Below, in pieces: positions 7,447 through 17,252 of a stretch of 51,215 nt of DNA. The notes under the pieces were generated by a model. The model did not search any database and had not been told where the DNA came from. It saw nothing but the letters and a program-made list of their open reading frames with translations. Positions within the stretch are counted from its first letter, which is position 1, and each line of letters begins with the position of its first letter. Position numbers and translations under genes: made by a program. This DNA comes from a virus: positions 1-51,215 of IMG/VR virus record IMGVR_UViG_3300030333_004761; one strand, written 5' to 3'.

Positions 7447-8518
7447 AACTTTGAGTAAAAATGTAAAATGTATAATTAGTTGAACTTATTTGTTGCCCCC
7501 AATAAAAATATTGAGAAGGTCCAGATGTATCACCAGCATGATAGTTTTCACAACCATAACTTCTTGAAGAGTTTGCATTTAATCTAGGACCAGGTGCATC
7601 ACCATTAACATCACCTTGCATAGTAAATCCCCAGACACCGTCATCAGCAGAGAATCTACTGGTGTCACGGTAACCATTACTATTCATCTGAGAGTTATCT
7701 GAATAGTATGTTCTGGCACTACCTCCATCATCAGAAGTTTCAGTTCCATCAGCATTTATTACAAAACAATATAAATTCTTCCATTCAACTGGATAGAAGA
7801 AATCTTTAACAGCAGCACTAGAATAATCTCTAAACATATTGATAGAGATACCATAAAATGTACTACCATTATATGCTGCCATTGCATACCAAGGTATACC
7901 ATTAAAGGTGTTATTGGCAAATCCTGAAGTATTAACAATAGTGGCACCAGTATCAAAATATGGTGCATCAAAATATCCTCTACCAGTTATAGGACTTTGA
8001 CTAGACATAGATTCACAAATACCACCATAAGTTGCAGTAGCAAATACTTTATAACCATTAGAAGTAATAGTATTAATAATATTAGTATCGTCTGTATGTC
8101 CGTAACTTTGTAAAGCAGGTAAAAGAACATTCTTTAATGTAGCATATGTTCCTGCTATTGGTGGTTCACCAAGAGTATACCATTGTGCTTCATTAGAATC
8201 ATTTACACCATTATAGATTTCTAGTTGTCCTGAATCAATGTTTAAACCCCAACTACCTATTTCTAAACCTGTTGTTGGTCGATTATCTGCATCTGCCCAT
8301 GTATCAACAGTACCATCATCACCCAATTCTTTCCAAGCACTCCCACTATAAACCTGTGCTAAACCAGCATCACTATTCCAAATTAAAACACCAGCATCAG
8401 TTGATCCTGGTCTTGTAGCATTTGTAAAAGTAGGTATTTGAATCCCAACTGTTGATGTTACTTTTTTTGTTGCTGTAATGTTTGTAGCATTTACAGTGGT
8501 TACATTTAAATCTGGCAT
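7445..8518 (-). CDS. Fibre-like virion protein, unknown tip domain
   Basis: A 357-residue protein. An N-terminal start (MPDLNVTTVNATNITATKKV) leads into two peg modules (TRPGSTDAGVLIWN...VYSGSAW; NRPTTGLEIGSWGLN...IYNG). The C-terminal 220 residues contain NGYKVFATATYGGICESM, VWGFTMQGDVNGDAPGPR and a final YYTFYIF-like strand (NYTFYIFTQS). This tip resembles none of the sister genes and I do not recognise it. A late promoter lies upstream. Confidence 0.6.
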   Translation of the reverse strand: MPDLNVTTVNATNITATKKVTSTVGIQIPTFTNATRPGSTDAGVLIWNSDAGLAQVYSGSAWKELGDDGTVDTWADADNRPTTGLEIGSWGLNIDSGQLEIYNGVNDSNEAQWYTLGEPPIAGTYATLKNVLLPALQSYGHTDDTNIINTITSNGYKVFATATYGGICESMSSQSPITGRGYFDAPYFDTGATIVNTSGFANNTFNGIPWYAMAAYNGSTFYGISINMFRDYSSAAVKDFFYPVEWKNLYCFVINADGTETSDDGGSARTYYSDNSQMNSNGYRDTSRFSADDGVWGFTMQGDVNGDAPGPRLNANSSRSYGCENYHAGDTSGPSQYFYWGQQISSTNYTFYIFTQS

Positions 8519-8540
8519 TTTGTACTATAAATCCCCAAAG

Positions 8541-8547
8541 TATTTAG
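8541..8547 (-). promoter_or_regulatory. Late promoter element CTAAATA
   Basis: Minus-strand CTAAATAC, 23 bases upstream of the start at 8518, within the gap between two fibre genes. Confidence 0.6.
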
Positions 8548-9738
8548 TTATTTAATCCACCACCACAAAGGAGTGGTTGTGATTGCTCCATTGTTTCCAG
8601 CGTTGCTACTACCATCAGTTGTAGCACCACCCCAATTTGTATTATCATCATTACCAACTTTTGCACCAATGTTATTGTCATTGTCCTGACCTGTAAGATC
8701 AATACCAGATCCATTTGTAGGAATTGCTAAAGTTCCGTCAGTATCACCACTAGATCTAGCAGAATAGTTAGCAGACCTACCAACATAGAACCATTCAAAT
8801 TGATTACCACCACTTGATAAAGCATCCCAAACATTAAACCAACCATTAACAGGGGCATTACCACTACCTACAACACCATAACTATAGTCAGCAGTATCAG
8901 TTCTACTATTAGTATAACCATAATCAGTTATGTTATTATATTTGTGATTAGGATTATTATAACCCCATCTTATATTATAACTATTATCAAACTTTCTTAT
9001 ACAAGTTCTCTGAACACTAGGATTACTAGCATTAGACAAGTAATGTTGAGTATTATTCGTTGGTGCCCAAACTTGCTTCCACTTAATTGCAGTATTCCAA
9101 TTATAATACCAATCTGCTGATGCCCCACTTCCTAAACTACTACCAGAAGCAATAGTTGAGTTTGAAGTACATCTAAACATATTCATATCCATATCAGCAA
9201 AATTAGCAGAAACAGGATATGAACCAGCAGATGTTGGTCCTACAACATCTTCTGTAGTAATAATATTCTGACCATCACCACCCCATCTATATCCTTCTTG
9301 AAAAGCAGCAACTAACATCCATCCAGACTGACCATTAGCATCATTAGTATCAAAGTCACACCATACTTCTTTAGGACCATTTGATGTCTCAATCCATAGA
9401 AGTTCTTTACCAGATGTTTTTACACCATTATCATATAACCACTTAGCAGAAGGTGCTGCTGAAGCAGCAGATGTACCGTCAACACCAGAACCTACAGGAA
9501 ATGATTCCCAATCAGTACCATTATATACTTCACAAACATATGTTTGAATATTAAACCTAATCATTCCAGCATTAGGTGATGCAGGTCTTTGTGCTGTAGT
9601 TCCACAAGGGATAGACATTTGACCATTATTAATAAGTGATAGTACACCAGCAATATTCAAATGATTAGGACTATCCATCCTAATTTTGAAGTCTTCCTTC
9701 TCTGGTCCAATTATGTTATCTACTTCTAATATACTCAT
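8548..9738 (-). CDS. Fibre-like virion protein with fibrinogen-type tip
   Basis: A 396-residue protein. One peg module at about residues 42-80 (TTAQRPASPNAGMIRFN...VYNGTDW). Then SAKWLYDNGVKTSGKELLWI...KEVWCDFDTND...GWMLVAAF resembles a fibrinogen C-terminal subdomain, followed by a long Asn/Gly/Tyr-rich region and a C-terminus PLWWWIK. Its start overlaps the stop of the upstream gene by one base, so the two are co-translated. Likely a host-recognition fibre component. Confidence 0.65.
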   Translation of the reverse strand: MSILEVDNIIGPEKEDFKIRMDSPNHLNIAGVLSLINNGQMSIPCGTTAQRPASPNAGMIRFNIQTYVCEVYNGTDWESFPVGSGVDGTSAASAAPSAKWLYDNGVKTSGKELLWIETSNGPKEVWCDFDTNDANGQSGWMLVAAFQEGYRWGGDGQNIITTEDVVGPTSAGSYPVSANFADMDMNMFRCTSNSTIASGSSLGSGASADWYYNWNTAIKWKQVWAPTNNTQHYLSNASNPSVQRTCIRKFDNSYNIRWGYNNPNHKYNNITDYGYTNSRTDTADYSYGVVGSGNAPVNGWFNVWDALSSGGNQFEWFYVGRSANYSARSSGDTDGTLAIPTNGSGIDLTGQDNDNNIGAKVGNDDNTNWGGATTDGSSNAGNNGAITTTPLWWWIK

Positions 9739-11099
9739 TAGTTTTTCTTTAATAATGCCCAGTTAAATACTAATTGATAGTTATTTGATGCACCAAAATT
9801 AGTACCATGCAATCTCCAATATCTATATGCAGTACCATCATTATGTAATGGAATCCATTTACTAGTATCATTTATAGTATTACTATAAGTATGATTACCC
9901 TGATTATATATTAAATAACCATCTGCATTACCACTACCATTATGATACTTCCATTGTCCTACTGCTGTCCAATTACTACCATCATTTGATCCTTCAACAT
10001 AATTTTCATCACTCCAATGATTATCACCAGGATAACCAATGGCAAATGTATAATCAAAACTTTGTGGTGAAACTAAATCTACTTGAATATATCTATTGTC
10101 ACCATTTTGCTGGAAACCATAACTTGACCAACTGCCAGTAGTTGTTCTATCAATAGTATCAGCAACCATATTAGGATTACCACCAAGACCACTACTACCA
10201 TCATAAGTCCAAGTAAAGTTTTGTGCATTACCTATTGGACCTGTTGGTGTTAGATAATTTGTATAATCAGTTGCTATCGGGTTTGCCTTACTATTAGCAG
10301 TTTCAAGATATACTAATAAGGTATCACCAGTATTACCACCACCCGATCCAGAATGAGGATAGACAGTATTTAATATACCACCATAATTACTAGTGCTATC
10401 TATCTGACCCCAAACCATACCATTACTCCATACGTTAGTATTACTAGCAAGAGTAACAATATCATGGGTTTCTCCACCACCATTATTATGTTGAAAATAC
10501 ATAGTATCTCCAACCCTTCCAGATGATCCTGGAGCAATAACAACCGATTGTCCTTGATTAACACCCATACTCCAAGAAGCATAAGGATTTAATAATGATT
10601 GAAGAACATTATTTATTTCACTGCCCCTCTCAATCCTGTACATAACACTAGGATTATTGACACTTGTAAATTTAACATGTGTCCAAGTACTTAAGGCATC
10701 AACTTCTGCCCACGGAACTGCTTCAACACTATTTGCTGTTGCAGCATTCATTGATCCTAAAATTCCAGTGTTAGGTGATCTTGCATCACCACTTGATGAA
10801 TGAAAGTAAATTAAATATTCTGTTATACCCGACTCTGTAGTATAATTTCCTGTACCAATATCAACCCAATCACTACCACTATAAATTTCTACTTTATTAG
10901 TATCTGTATTATATCTTACATACCCTGCTGCTGGACTTCCTGGTCTATTAGCAGTATTTCCCGTTGGTAACTGTAATGCACCCGTATTAGTAGACATATC
11001 CAAATTACCATCAACCTCAAATGTATGACCAGCAGGTATAGAAACCTGCCCCAAAGTTGATGGTATTCCTTTTAATTTGGCGGTTGACAGTTTACTCAT
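9738..11099 (-). CDS. Fibre-like virion protein with discoidin-like C-terminus
   Basis: A 453-residue protein. One peg module (TANRPGSPAAGYVRYN...IYSGSDW) near residues 47-85, a middle region of unknown fold, then from about residue 290 a stretch resembling F5/8 type C (discoidin) domains: NRYIQVDLVSPQSFDYTFAI, EGSNDGSNWTAVGQW and YRYWRLHGTNFG. Such domains bind carbohydrates or lipids on cell surfaces. It ends FNWALLKKN. A late element lies just upstream. Confidence 0.65.
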   Translation of the reverse strand: MSKLSTAKLKGIPSTLGQVSIPAGHTFEVDGNLDMSTNTGALQLPTGNTANRPGSPAAGYVRYNTDTNKVEIYSGSDWVDIGTGNYTTESGITEYLIYFHSSSGDARSPNTGILGSMNAATANSVEAVPWAEVDALSTWTHVKFTSVNNPSVMYRIERGSEINNVLQSLLNPYASWSMGVNQGQSVVIAPGSSGRVGDTMYFQHNNGGGETHDIVTLASNTNVWSNGMVWGQIDSTSNYGGILNTVYPHSGSGGGNTGDTLLVYLETANSKANPIATDYTNYLTPTGPIGNAQNFTWTYDGSSGLGGNPNMVADTIDRTTTGSWSSYGFQQNGDNRYIQVDLVSPQSFDYTFAIGYPGDNHWSDENYVEGSNDGSNWTAVGQWKYHNGSGNADGYLIYNQGNHTYSNTINDTSKWIPLHNDGTAYRYWRLHGTNFGASNNYQLVFNWALLKKN

Positions 11100-11121
11100 A
11101 TTACCAATTATTTTATAGTAT

Positions 11122-11128
11122 TATTTAG
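11122..11128 (-). promoter_or_regulatory. Late promoter element CTAAATA
   Basis: Minus-strand CTAAATA, 23 bases upstream of the ATG at 11099; it overlaps the stop codon of the upstream short peg gene. Confidence 0.55.
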
Positions 11129-11364
11129 AGTGGTTTCCAAAGAGAACCTGTCCAAATTTCCAAGTAATTACCGTCAGTATTAAATCTTAATGAACCCATA
11201 ATAGGGTCAGGATTTCTATCTGTAGTTCCATTTCCTCCTGGAAATGGTATATAATTCTGACCATTTACTCTAAGATCAGATGACATCTCTAATGTTGCTT
11301 CAGAATCTAAAGTAACTTTAAAACTAGGTGAGTTACCTCTAATAGTTGCTACACCTAATTCCAT
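11125..11364 (-). CDS. Short peg-module-only fibre protein
   Basis: A 79-residue protein that is essentially one peg module with a short lead-in, ending at its closing strand (GSLRFNTDGNYLEIWTGSLW). Start ATG 11364 was chosen because the upstream gene stops in TGATG there and GGAG lies about 9 bases ahead. Unlike its sisters it has no tip domain. It may be a connector or a tip-less remnant. Confidence 0.6.
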   Translation of the reverse strand: MELGVATIRGNSPSFKVTLDSEATLEMSSDLRVNGQNYIPFPGGNGTTDRNPDPIMGSLRFNTDGNYLEIWTGSLWKPL

Positions 11365-11780
11365 CAGACTACACTCCAAGAACCACCACTTTCTATGGTG
11401 ACTGTAAAACCATTTGCTATAGTTATTGGTCCTGCACTCATTCCATTAGCATACTCACTACCAGCAGTCGGTCCTACAGTAATATTTTCTGAAATAGTTG
11501 TTGCATTAGTTCTAATAACACTTTTATCACCTAATGCTGGTCCACCACCTGATACTGCTGCCCATCCCGCACTACCAGTTCCATCATCTGCTTTATAAAT
11601 TTCTGCTGCATCATTATCAGTATTAAATCTCAGAGTACCAGGAGATACACCTGTAGGTCTTTGAGCAGTAGTACCTGATGGCATCCTTAATACACTATTA
11701 GAATTCAAGAAACTAAGTGTAGTAATAATTGCTTCGGTTGCTGTGGAAATCTGATTTCCACTAATTCTTGAAATTGCCAT
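11364..11780 (-). CDS. Short fibre-like virion protein
   Basis: A 138-residue protein. A peg module spans about residues 35-80 (TTAQRPTGVSPGTLRFNTDN...GWAAVSGGG). The C-terminal part ENITVGPTAGSEYANGMSAG then PITIANGFTVTIESGGSW resembles a short right-handed beta-helix rung set seen in phage fibres. It is translationally coupled to the short gene downstream. Likely a trimeric connector, by inference from sisters. Confidence 0.6.
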   Translation of the reverse strand: MAISRISGNQISTATEAIITTLSFLNSNSVLRMPSGTTAQRPTGVSPGTLRFNTDNDAAEIYKADDGTGSAGWAAVSGGGPALGDKSVIRTNATTISENITVGPTAGSEYANGMSAGPITIANGFTVTIESGGSWSVV

Positions 11781-11801
11781 ATCTCTTTAGTTCCTCATGT
11801 A

Positions 11802-11808
11802 TATTTAG
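11802..11808 (-). promoter_or_regulatory. Late promoter element CTAAATA
   Basis: Minus-strand CTAAATATAC, 22 bases upstream of the ATG at 11780. Confidence 0.55.
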
Positions 11809-14800
11809 ATAGGTAATTCTAAAATATGAACAGTATCACTTGCTAAAGGTGCATCACCAGAGTTAAATACAATATTTGCTCCATTTGCATCTACTGTGTA
11901 ATTAGTACCTGCAATTTGTGCTACGCCATTAAGGAATACCAAACATGAATCATCAGTGTGTTGAATACCACCTGTATAAGTGGTAAGTGCAAATGTTAAA
12001 GTAGTTCCATCACCTGCATATGTTTTAGTAATATACTTAGAAGCAGCAACACCACCTCTACCAGTAACAACTAAATCACCATCAACTCTTGCAGAACCAT
12101 TAACATCTACTCTATAAGTTGAATTTGCTGCGATTCCAAGACCAATATGACCACTGGTAGCATTAGTACCATCACCCATATTAATATCACCAGTATCAGT
12201 TAAACCAAATTCCTTCCATACTTGACCATAATATATCCATCCAAGTGATTTTCCTGGTGACCAATTAATATTATATACTAAATCACCATCAGCAGGTGTA
12301 GTATATGTTGGAATATTAGAAAAATCAGGTAATCCATTTGCTAATTCTGGTGCAAGTAATGTTTGCTTAATTACCGTACCATCTTGGTTATAATATGATA
12401 CCTTTCTTGCTTGAATATTATCTGTAAATGTTGTAAGTCCTTGGAATGTAACAGGACCAGTAAATATAGATTCTAATTGGTTAGATGCACCACCGATTAC
12501 GGTTAGTTTATCAGTAAGAACCAACTCAGAGAATGTCTCGATAGTTGTGTTCTCTTCACCAATAACATTTAATTGTGCTATATCCTCATTAGTGATCTGA
12601 CCTGTAACTGGGTTAATAACTTGGTTACCAATGAATAGGTCACCATTTGAGTTAAGTCCAGAATAGAAAGCAACTCCTGCTTCTTCTTTAATAGACTGAG
12701 AGAATCTTATTTGATTTTGTGATAGAGTCTCAACCTGAGTTTGAGGGAATGCAGTAGAATAGTTACCAGGACCGAAACCAAGATACTCAAACGTATGATT
12801 ACCTGATCTAAGGATCGAGTGTCGTCTGAACTCGACATTAATTGGTGCGACTGTTCCGTCATTATTCTGTCTTATATTAATTTTTCTTACTTCCTCATCA
12901 CCTGCTCTTGCAGTTAATTCTACATTAGATAATCTGCCATTGACAGAATCATAGTTAGGTGTAGTACCTGGTTGAGTCCATCCAGTATCACTTAACAAGA
13001 ACTCAGTTGCTTCCTTAGTAATAGAAAGTTTAGGATCTTTATTAGGTGTAGGTGTAGCACCATCAGTTGCATTAACCAATCCAATCGTTTGATTATCTGC
13101 TACAGATTGAGCAGCATTAGGATCGGCAACAGGATTATCTCTATCAAATGTAGGATATACCTCATTAACATTTTGTGAGAAGAATCTATCATTAAAGTTA
13201 GATGTTGAAGGTGCTATAGATGCACAAAGTAGTGTTAGGTAGTATATACCATCATTAACACCTCTTTCAAATTCCTGAACAACTTCAATATTATAAATGT
13301 AATAACATTTTGCTAACTTATAAGAAGTAGTATCACTATTAAGTGGTTGTAAAACATAACCACTCAACGGATCTCTTGGTAATGGATTAGTTTTATCCTT
13401 ATCAATTACATATCTTACACGATAAGTTCTATCATCTAAATCTCTTGGGTCAGGTATTCTCTTAAGGAATGTAGTTGGTGTAAAGTTAACTGTATTATAA
13501 GTTGTAGTATTACTAGAAAGAGTATTATATATCTCGTTATTAGTAGCACTTACAGATAGATACCAACCTCCAACTTGATCTGTTGTTCCACCTATTGTAT
13601 AAGTTGCACTATCAAATTGAATTGGAGAACCAGAAACACCAGCAGAAAGACCAGAAACACTAGGTCCATAAGGTGAAATACTTGCTGATTGTACTGTTGC
13701 AGAAGTAGCACCTTGAGCAACTAACAAACAATTAATCTTATCTGCTATTGCACTATTACCAGTACCATCTTGTCTTGCACCGATTGTATAACCCTGTACT
13801 CTTGTTGTTGGTGGTGATGCCTCACTTGTATAACCATAGAGATATAATCTAGTTCCAGGAGTTCCACCCTGTCCTGCTAATGCAGAGTTAATTGTTTTAG
13901 TTCTTTGTATATCAATATTAACCCAGTTTACAGATGTCTCTTCACCAAATATTACATTACCATTAACAGTATCTGAGTTGACAGCAGTTAAAGTAACAAC
14001 TCTAGTATTAGTATTAACCGTACCAACCGTTGCACCAGTACCAATACCAGTACCATAAACAGTCATACCCTGAATAACACCATTGATAGATCCATCATTG
14101 GCAAGAGTAATTGTTCCTGCTCCACTTGTACCAGTTGCAGTAGTTGAGATAACATTTAATGCTTTAGGTGGTATGATATGAGTTATAGCACCTGCTTTAT
14201 CTTTAGAAAATGCTTTTGCTTTAAATCCAGCAGATCGGAGTGCAATATTACCGAAGTTAGAGTTACTATTAGTAATAGACATGTCAGCACCTCTAAGTGC
14301 TGTAAAATGTCCTTCAAATCCAACAGCGAACACAGAAACTGCCTGAATGAAAGCATCATCAGAACACATAATATGTTTATGTCCCCATCCCTTACGATAT
14401 TCAGCAAAACCATCTAAGTGAGCACCATCTCCTGAGGTTGCTACATCATAGTTACCAGTTGATGCGTTATATCTTACAAATGCTCTGTCATCTTTTTGTA
14501 GTGATAGTCCAGTAAACTGAGCAACAACCATTGATTTGAAACCAGTTGCCTTAGAACCATTAGCGTGCATTCCATTCATACCCCACACACTTCTTAGTGA
14601 TAGGTTGAATGCGTATGGTGATGCTGAGTCAACAGTATCAATTTCTGTTTTTACAGTGACATTAGAACCAACAGCATTACCAGTTGGTTCACCTTGCATT
14701 TGGTATGTAAATACATTACCACTAGCAGATGTTACAGTAAATGATCCATTATATAATGATGCATCAACTTCTGATTGAGGTCCAGTTGATCCAGTAACAC

Positions 14801-15776
14801 CAGATACATTAATATTAACACCAACAGAGAATCCATGATCTCTTGGGTTATCAAATTCATCAACAGTAACAGCAGTTGCAGTTTGTCCGTTTCTTGTTAT
14901 TTGTAATATTCTATATTCATCACTAATAGGACCAACAATTCTGTTCTCTTCAACTCTTGCCTGTATTTGGTCAGTTGCTGGATCACCAGATGTATCAGGA
15001 ATTGTAGCAAATGCCTTAGATACTTTCTGATAGTATATTTCTAGGTCAGTTCTTTCTAATATATTTGGTACAGCAGAGTAATCTGCATTAGGTACAGTAC
15101 CTTGAGTAATAAGAGTTGATAATGGATTTAAACCATCAGCAAACTCAAAACATGTAAGTCTATGATGTGAATACTTAGGTGCTAATGTCTCTACACTATC
15201 AGGTTTGAAATATACACCTTCTTCTGCACCATCAAAGAATGAGAATTGCCAGAAGTAAGTACCACCAGTTACTTTGAAGATTGCTGTGCGTGGGGGAACC
15301 TGATCTTCTGTATTAATACCTTTAGAAGCAAGAGTTGTAGGATATGGAACGTATTTTGGAATTATTTTAGTTCTTCTAAGGTCTGTACCAACAACAGAAC
15401 AACCTCTAGGTACAATGACACCACCTTCTGAGGAGTTATATTTGTATAATACATTATTAGGAGAAGATAAATCTAAATTTGAATTGGAATCAAGAGGAGC
15501 AACGTTTGTATATAATACTTCACCAGGTCTATTATCTATTTGATATTCAGCAGGATAGAGCATGATACTAAAAGCATCAAACTCGTCATTACTCAAACCA
15601 ACTCTATATGAGAACCTTGCTACTTCAAGAAATGCTCTTTGTAAAGATTTAAATGGTCTTAATGCAGAGTTTCCTCTATTATCAATAGAGTCTGAAGCGT
15701 CAAAGTCATCAGGATTGACGTATATAATACGTCCCGTACGGGACGTAATAATATTCTTTAACCTAGTTAGTGACAT
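11805..15776 (-). CDS. Large virion structural protein (cyanophage long fibre/baseplate-associated type)
   Basis: A 1323-residue protein. The N-terminal part (RTGRIIYVNPDDFDASDSID and RGNSALRPFKSLQRAFLEVA) matches my recollection of a large structural protein conserved in T4-like cyanophages, sometimes annotated VrlC-like; I am not certain of that name. The body is rich in Thr/Ser/Gly beta-type sequence. A peg-like unit occurs late (ADGDLVYNINWSPGKSLGWI), and the C-terminus LVFLNGVAQIAGTNYTVDAN resembles short modules found at fibre ends. A late promoter precedes it. Probably a tail-fibre or baseplate-linked protein. Confidence 0.65.
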   Translation of the reverse strand: MSLTRLKNIITSRTGRIIYVNPDDFDASDSIDNRGNSALRPFKSLQRAFLEVARFSYRVGLSNDEFDAFSIMLYPAEYQIDNRPGEVLYTNVAPLDSNSNLDLSSPNNVLYKYNSSEGGVIVPRGCSVVGTDLRRTKIIPKYVPYPTTLASKGINTEDQVPPRTAIFKVTGGTYFWQFSFFDGAEEGVYFKPDSVETLAPKYSHHRLTCFEFADGLNPLSTLITQGTVPNADYSAVPNILERTDLEIYYQKVSKAFATIPDTSGDPATDQIQARVEENRIVGPISDEYRILQITRNGQTATAVTVDEFDNPRDHGFSVGVNINVSGVTGSTGPQSEVDASLYNGSFTVTSASGNVFTYQMQGEPTGNAVGSNVTVKTEIDTVDSASPYAFNLSLRSVWGMNGMHANGSKATGFKSMVVAQFTGLSLQKDDRAFVRYNASTGNYDVATSGDGAHLDGFAEYRKGWGHKHIMCSDDAFIQAVSVFAVGFEGHFTALRGADMSITNSNSNFGNIALRSAGFKAKAFSKDKAGAITHIIPPKALNVISTTATGTSGAGTITLANDGSINGVIQGMTVYGTGIGTGATVGTVNTNTRVVTLTAVNSDTVNGNVIFGEETSVNWVNIDIQRTKTINSALAGQGGTPGTRLYLYGYTSEASPPTTRVQGYTIGARQDGTGNSAIADKINCLLVAQGATSATVQSASISPYGPSVSGLSAGVSGSPIQFDSATYTIGGTTDQVGGWYLSVSATNNEIYNTLSSNTTTYNTVNFTPTTFLKRIPDPRDLDDRTYRVRYVIDKDKTNPLPRDPLSGYVLQPLNSDTTSYKLAKCYYIYNIEVVQEFERGVNDGIYYLTLLCASIAPSTSNFNDRFFSQNVNEVYPTFDRDNPVADPNAAQSVADNQTIGLVNATDGATPTPNKDPKLSITKEATEFLLSDTGWTQPGTTPNYDSVNGRLSNVELTARAGDEEVRKINIRQNNDGTVAPINVEFRRHSILRSGNHTFEYLGFGPGNYSTAFPQTQVETLSQNQIRFSQSIKEEAGVAFYSGLNSNGDLFIGNQVINPVTGQITNEDIAQLNVIGEENTTIETFSELVLTDKLTVIGGASNQLESIFTGPVTFQGLTTFTDNIQARKVSYYNQDGTVIKQTLLAPELANGLPDFSNIPTYTTPADGDLVYNINWSPGKSLGWIYYGQVWKEFGLTDTGDINMGDGTNATSGHIGLGIAANSTYRVDVNGSARVDGDLVVTGRGGVAASKYITKTYAGDGTTLTFALTTYTGGIQHTDDSCLVFLNGVAQIAGTNYTVDANGANIVFNSGDAPLASDTVHILELPI

Positions 15777-15794
15777 TGCTTATATACTTTTAGT

Positions 15795-15802
15795 TATTTA
15801 TT
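15795..15802 (-). promoter_or_regulatory. Late promoter element AATAAATA
   Basis: Minus-strand AATAAATA about 19 bases upstream of the start at 15776, overlapping the stop codon of the upstream gene. Confidence 0.6.
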
Positions 15803-17243
15803 ATGATCCAAATACTCTTGTAGGAAGAGCAGTACTCGCATCCTCAAACCCAATAAAACTCATTGCATTATTGGCAGTTGCAGATTTAACAAGTAACCTT
15901 TCACCAGGTCCAATTACAACAGATGTTGTCTTATCTATGTTATTGGCAGAATTTGATTTTCCAATAATAATATAATTTTCATTACCAACAGCAGCAGTTG
16001 CAACATCAACACTACTTACAGTAACTGTTGATCTTGTTGCTGTATTACTTGCTGGTACATCCTGAAAAGTATCCGAACCCGCAAAATCAGCAGATCCAGT
16101 TCCTTTTATAACCCTTAAAGTTGTACCACTATAAGAACGAACATATCCTATAGGACCAGCAGTTTGTCCTGTTATAGTATAGGTAGTACCACCAACAGTA
16201 AATGTATCAGTAGAATTAACTAATGTACCATCCTTCTCATAGATATAAAATTCTGTATATTCAACGTTTGTAGTAGTTTGGAATTGACGATCTGTACCAC
16301 CATATGCTGAATTTGCAGCAGTACCAGTAGTACCTTCATAGAAATATAATGTTGTAGGTGTAGTACTCTGACTAAAGTCATATTGAATATAAGCACCACC
16401 AGAACCTGCTGTGCCATTGGTAGTTTTACCAGTGGTAAATTCTGTACCATCGTCAGAGTTACCAGCAGTATTATCAGGACCCCATTCACCATTTACTGTT
16501 GTTGAGAATTTAAAATCTTTACTCGCCATTGATCCATCAGAAACATCAAAACGATATACTCTATCAGAGAATAATATCATATTGGTACCATCAAGGTTTA
16601 GATCATATGTTCCACCAGCAGTTGTACTAGAAAAAACAAATTCCTGTACACCTGTAGCAATACCACCACTAGAAATAGTTGCAGTTGCACTTCCACTAGA
16701 AGTAAGACTATCACCAGCAGCAAATTCTGCTCCACTACCATTAATAGTTGAAGGACCAATAAAGATCACATTCTCACCTTTACCAAATACCGTTGCAACT
16801 GTATCATTAGGAGAAGTACCTGTAGATACTGTCTGACCAACTTCAAAAGTACCAGTTACAGATTCTATACTTATTTGTCTTATTAAAACATCTTTAATAT
16901 AAATTGTCGTTGTAGGTGGAACATAAAATGATTCCCAATTAAATTTCTTCTCTCCATCATCAGTCGTAATTAATTGTCCACCAAAAAATCCTGCTGCTGC
17001 TGTAATTGGAGTATTGACTGCTACTCTATATCCAGATATAATATCTCCCTTATGAAGTTTATATGTACTTGCATCAAGTGTTAATTCTTGATCATAATCT
17101 TTTATAGCAGCATCATATGCTGCACCAGTTCCATCATTTACTACATTAAGCACTGCACTTGCCGAGGCATTAATCGGAGCAGAGTATAGAGTAGCAAGTG
17201 AATTGCCTGGTTTAAGTTGTCCTAAGATTCCTTGGTCTGCCAT
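15801..17243 (-). CDS. Virion structural protein
   Basis: A 480-residue protein. N-terminal NSLATLYSAPINASASAVLN and YKLHKGDIISGYRVAV are typical of a conserved cyanophage virion protein of unknown role. The middle contains repeated short beta units (FEVGQTVSTGTSPNDTVATV; EFAAGDSLTSSGSATATISS) of the kind found in fibre shafts or decoration proteins. It lies 9 bases downstream of the 439-residue fibre gene and is probably co-transcribed from the late promoter at 18600. Confidence 0.6.
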   Translation of the reverse strand: MADQGILGQLKPGNSLATLYSAPINASASAVLNVVNDGTGAAYDAAIKDYDQELTLDASTYKLHKGDIISGYRVAVNTPITAAAGFFGGQLITTDDGEKKFNWESFYVPPTTTIYIKDVLIRQISIESVTGTFEVGQTVSTGTSPNDTVATVFGKGENVIFIGPSTINGSGAEFAAGDSLTSSGSATATISSGGIATGVQEFVFSSTTAGGTYDLNLDGTNMILFSDRVYRFDVSDGSMASKDFKFSTTVNGEWGPDNTAGNSDDGTEFTTGKTTNGTAGSGGAYIQYDFSQSTTPTTLYFYEGTTGTAANSAYGGTDRQFQTTTNVEYTEFYIYEKDGTLVNSTDTFTVGGTTYTITGQTAGPIGYVRSYSGTTLRVIKGTGSADFAGSDTFQDVPASNTATRSTVTVSSVDVATAAVGNENYIIIGKSNSANNIDKTTSVVIGPGERLLVKSATANNAMSFIGFEDASTALPTRVFGS

Positions 17244-17252
17244 AGCTATTAA

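Noticed and set aside
15562-16836. Plus-strand frames of 137 and 141 codons opposite virion genes
   Set aside because: Composition is that of antisense reading; the minus-strand proteins are long and consistent, and no upstream signals exist.
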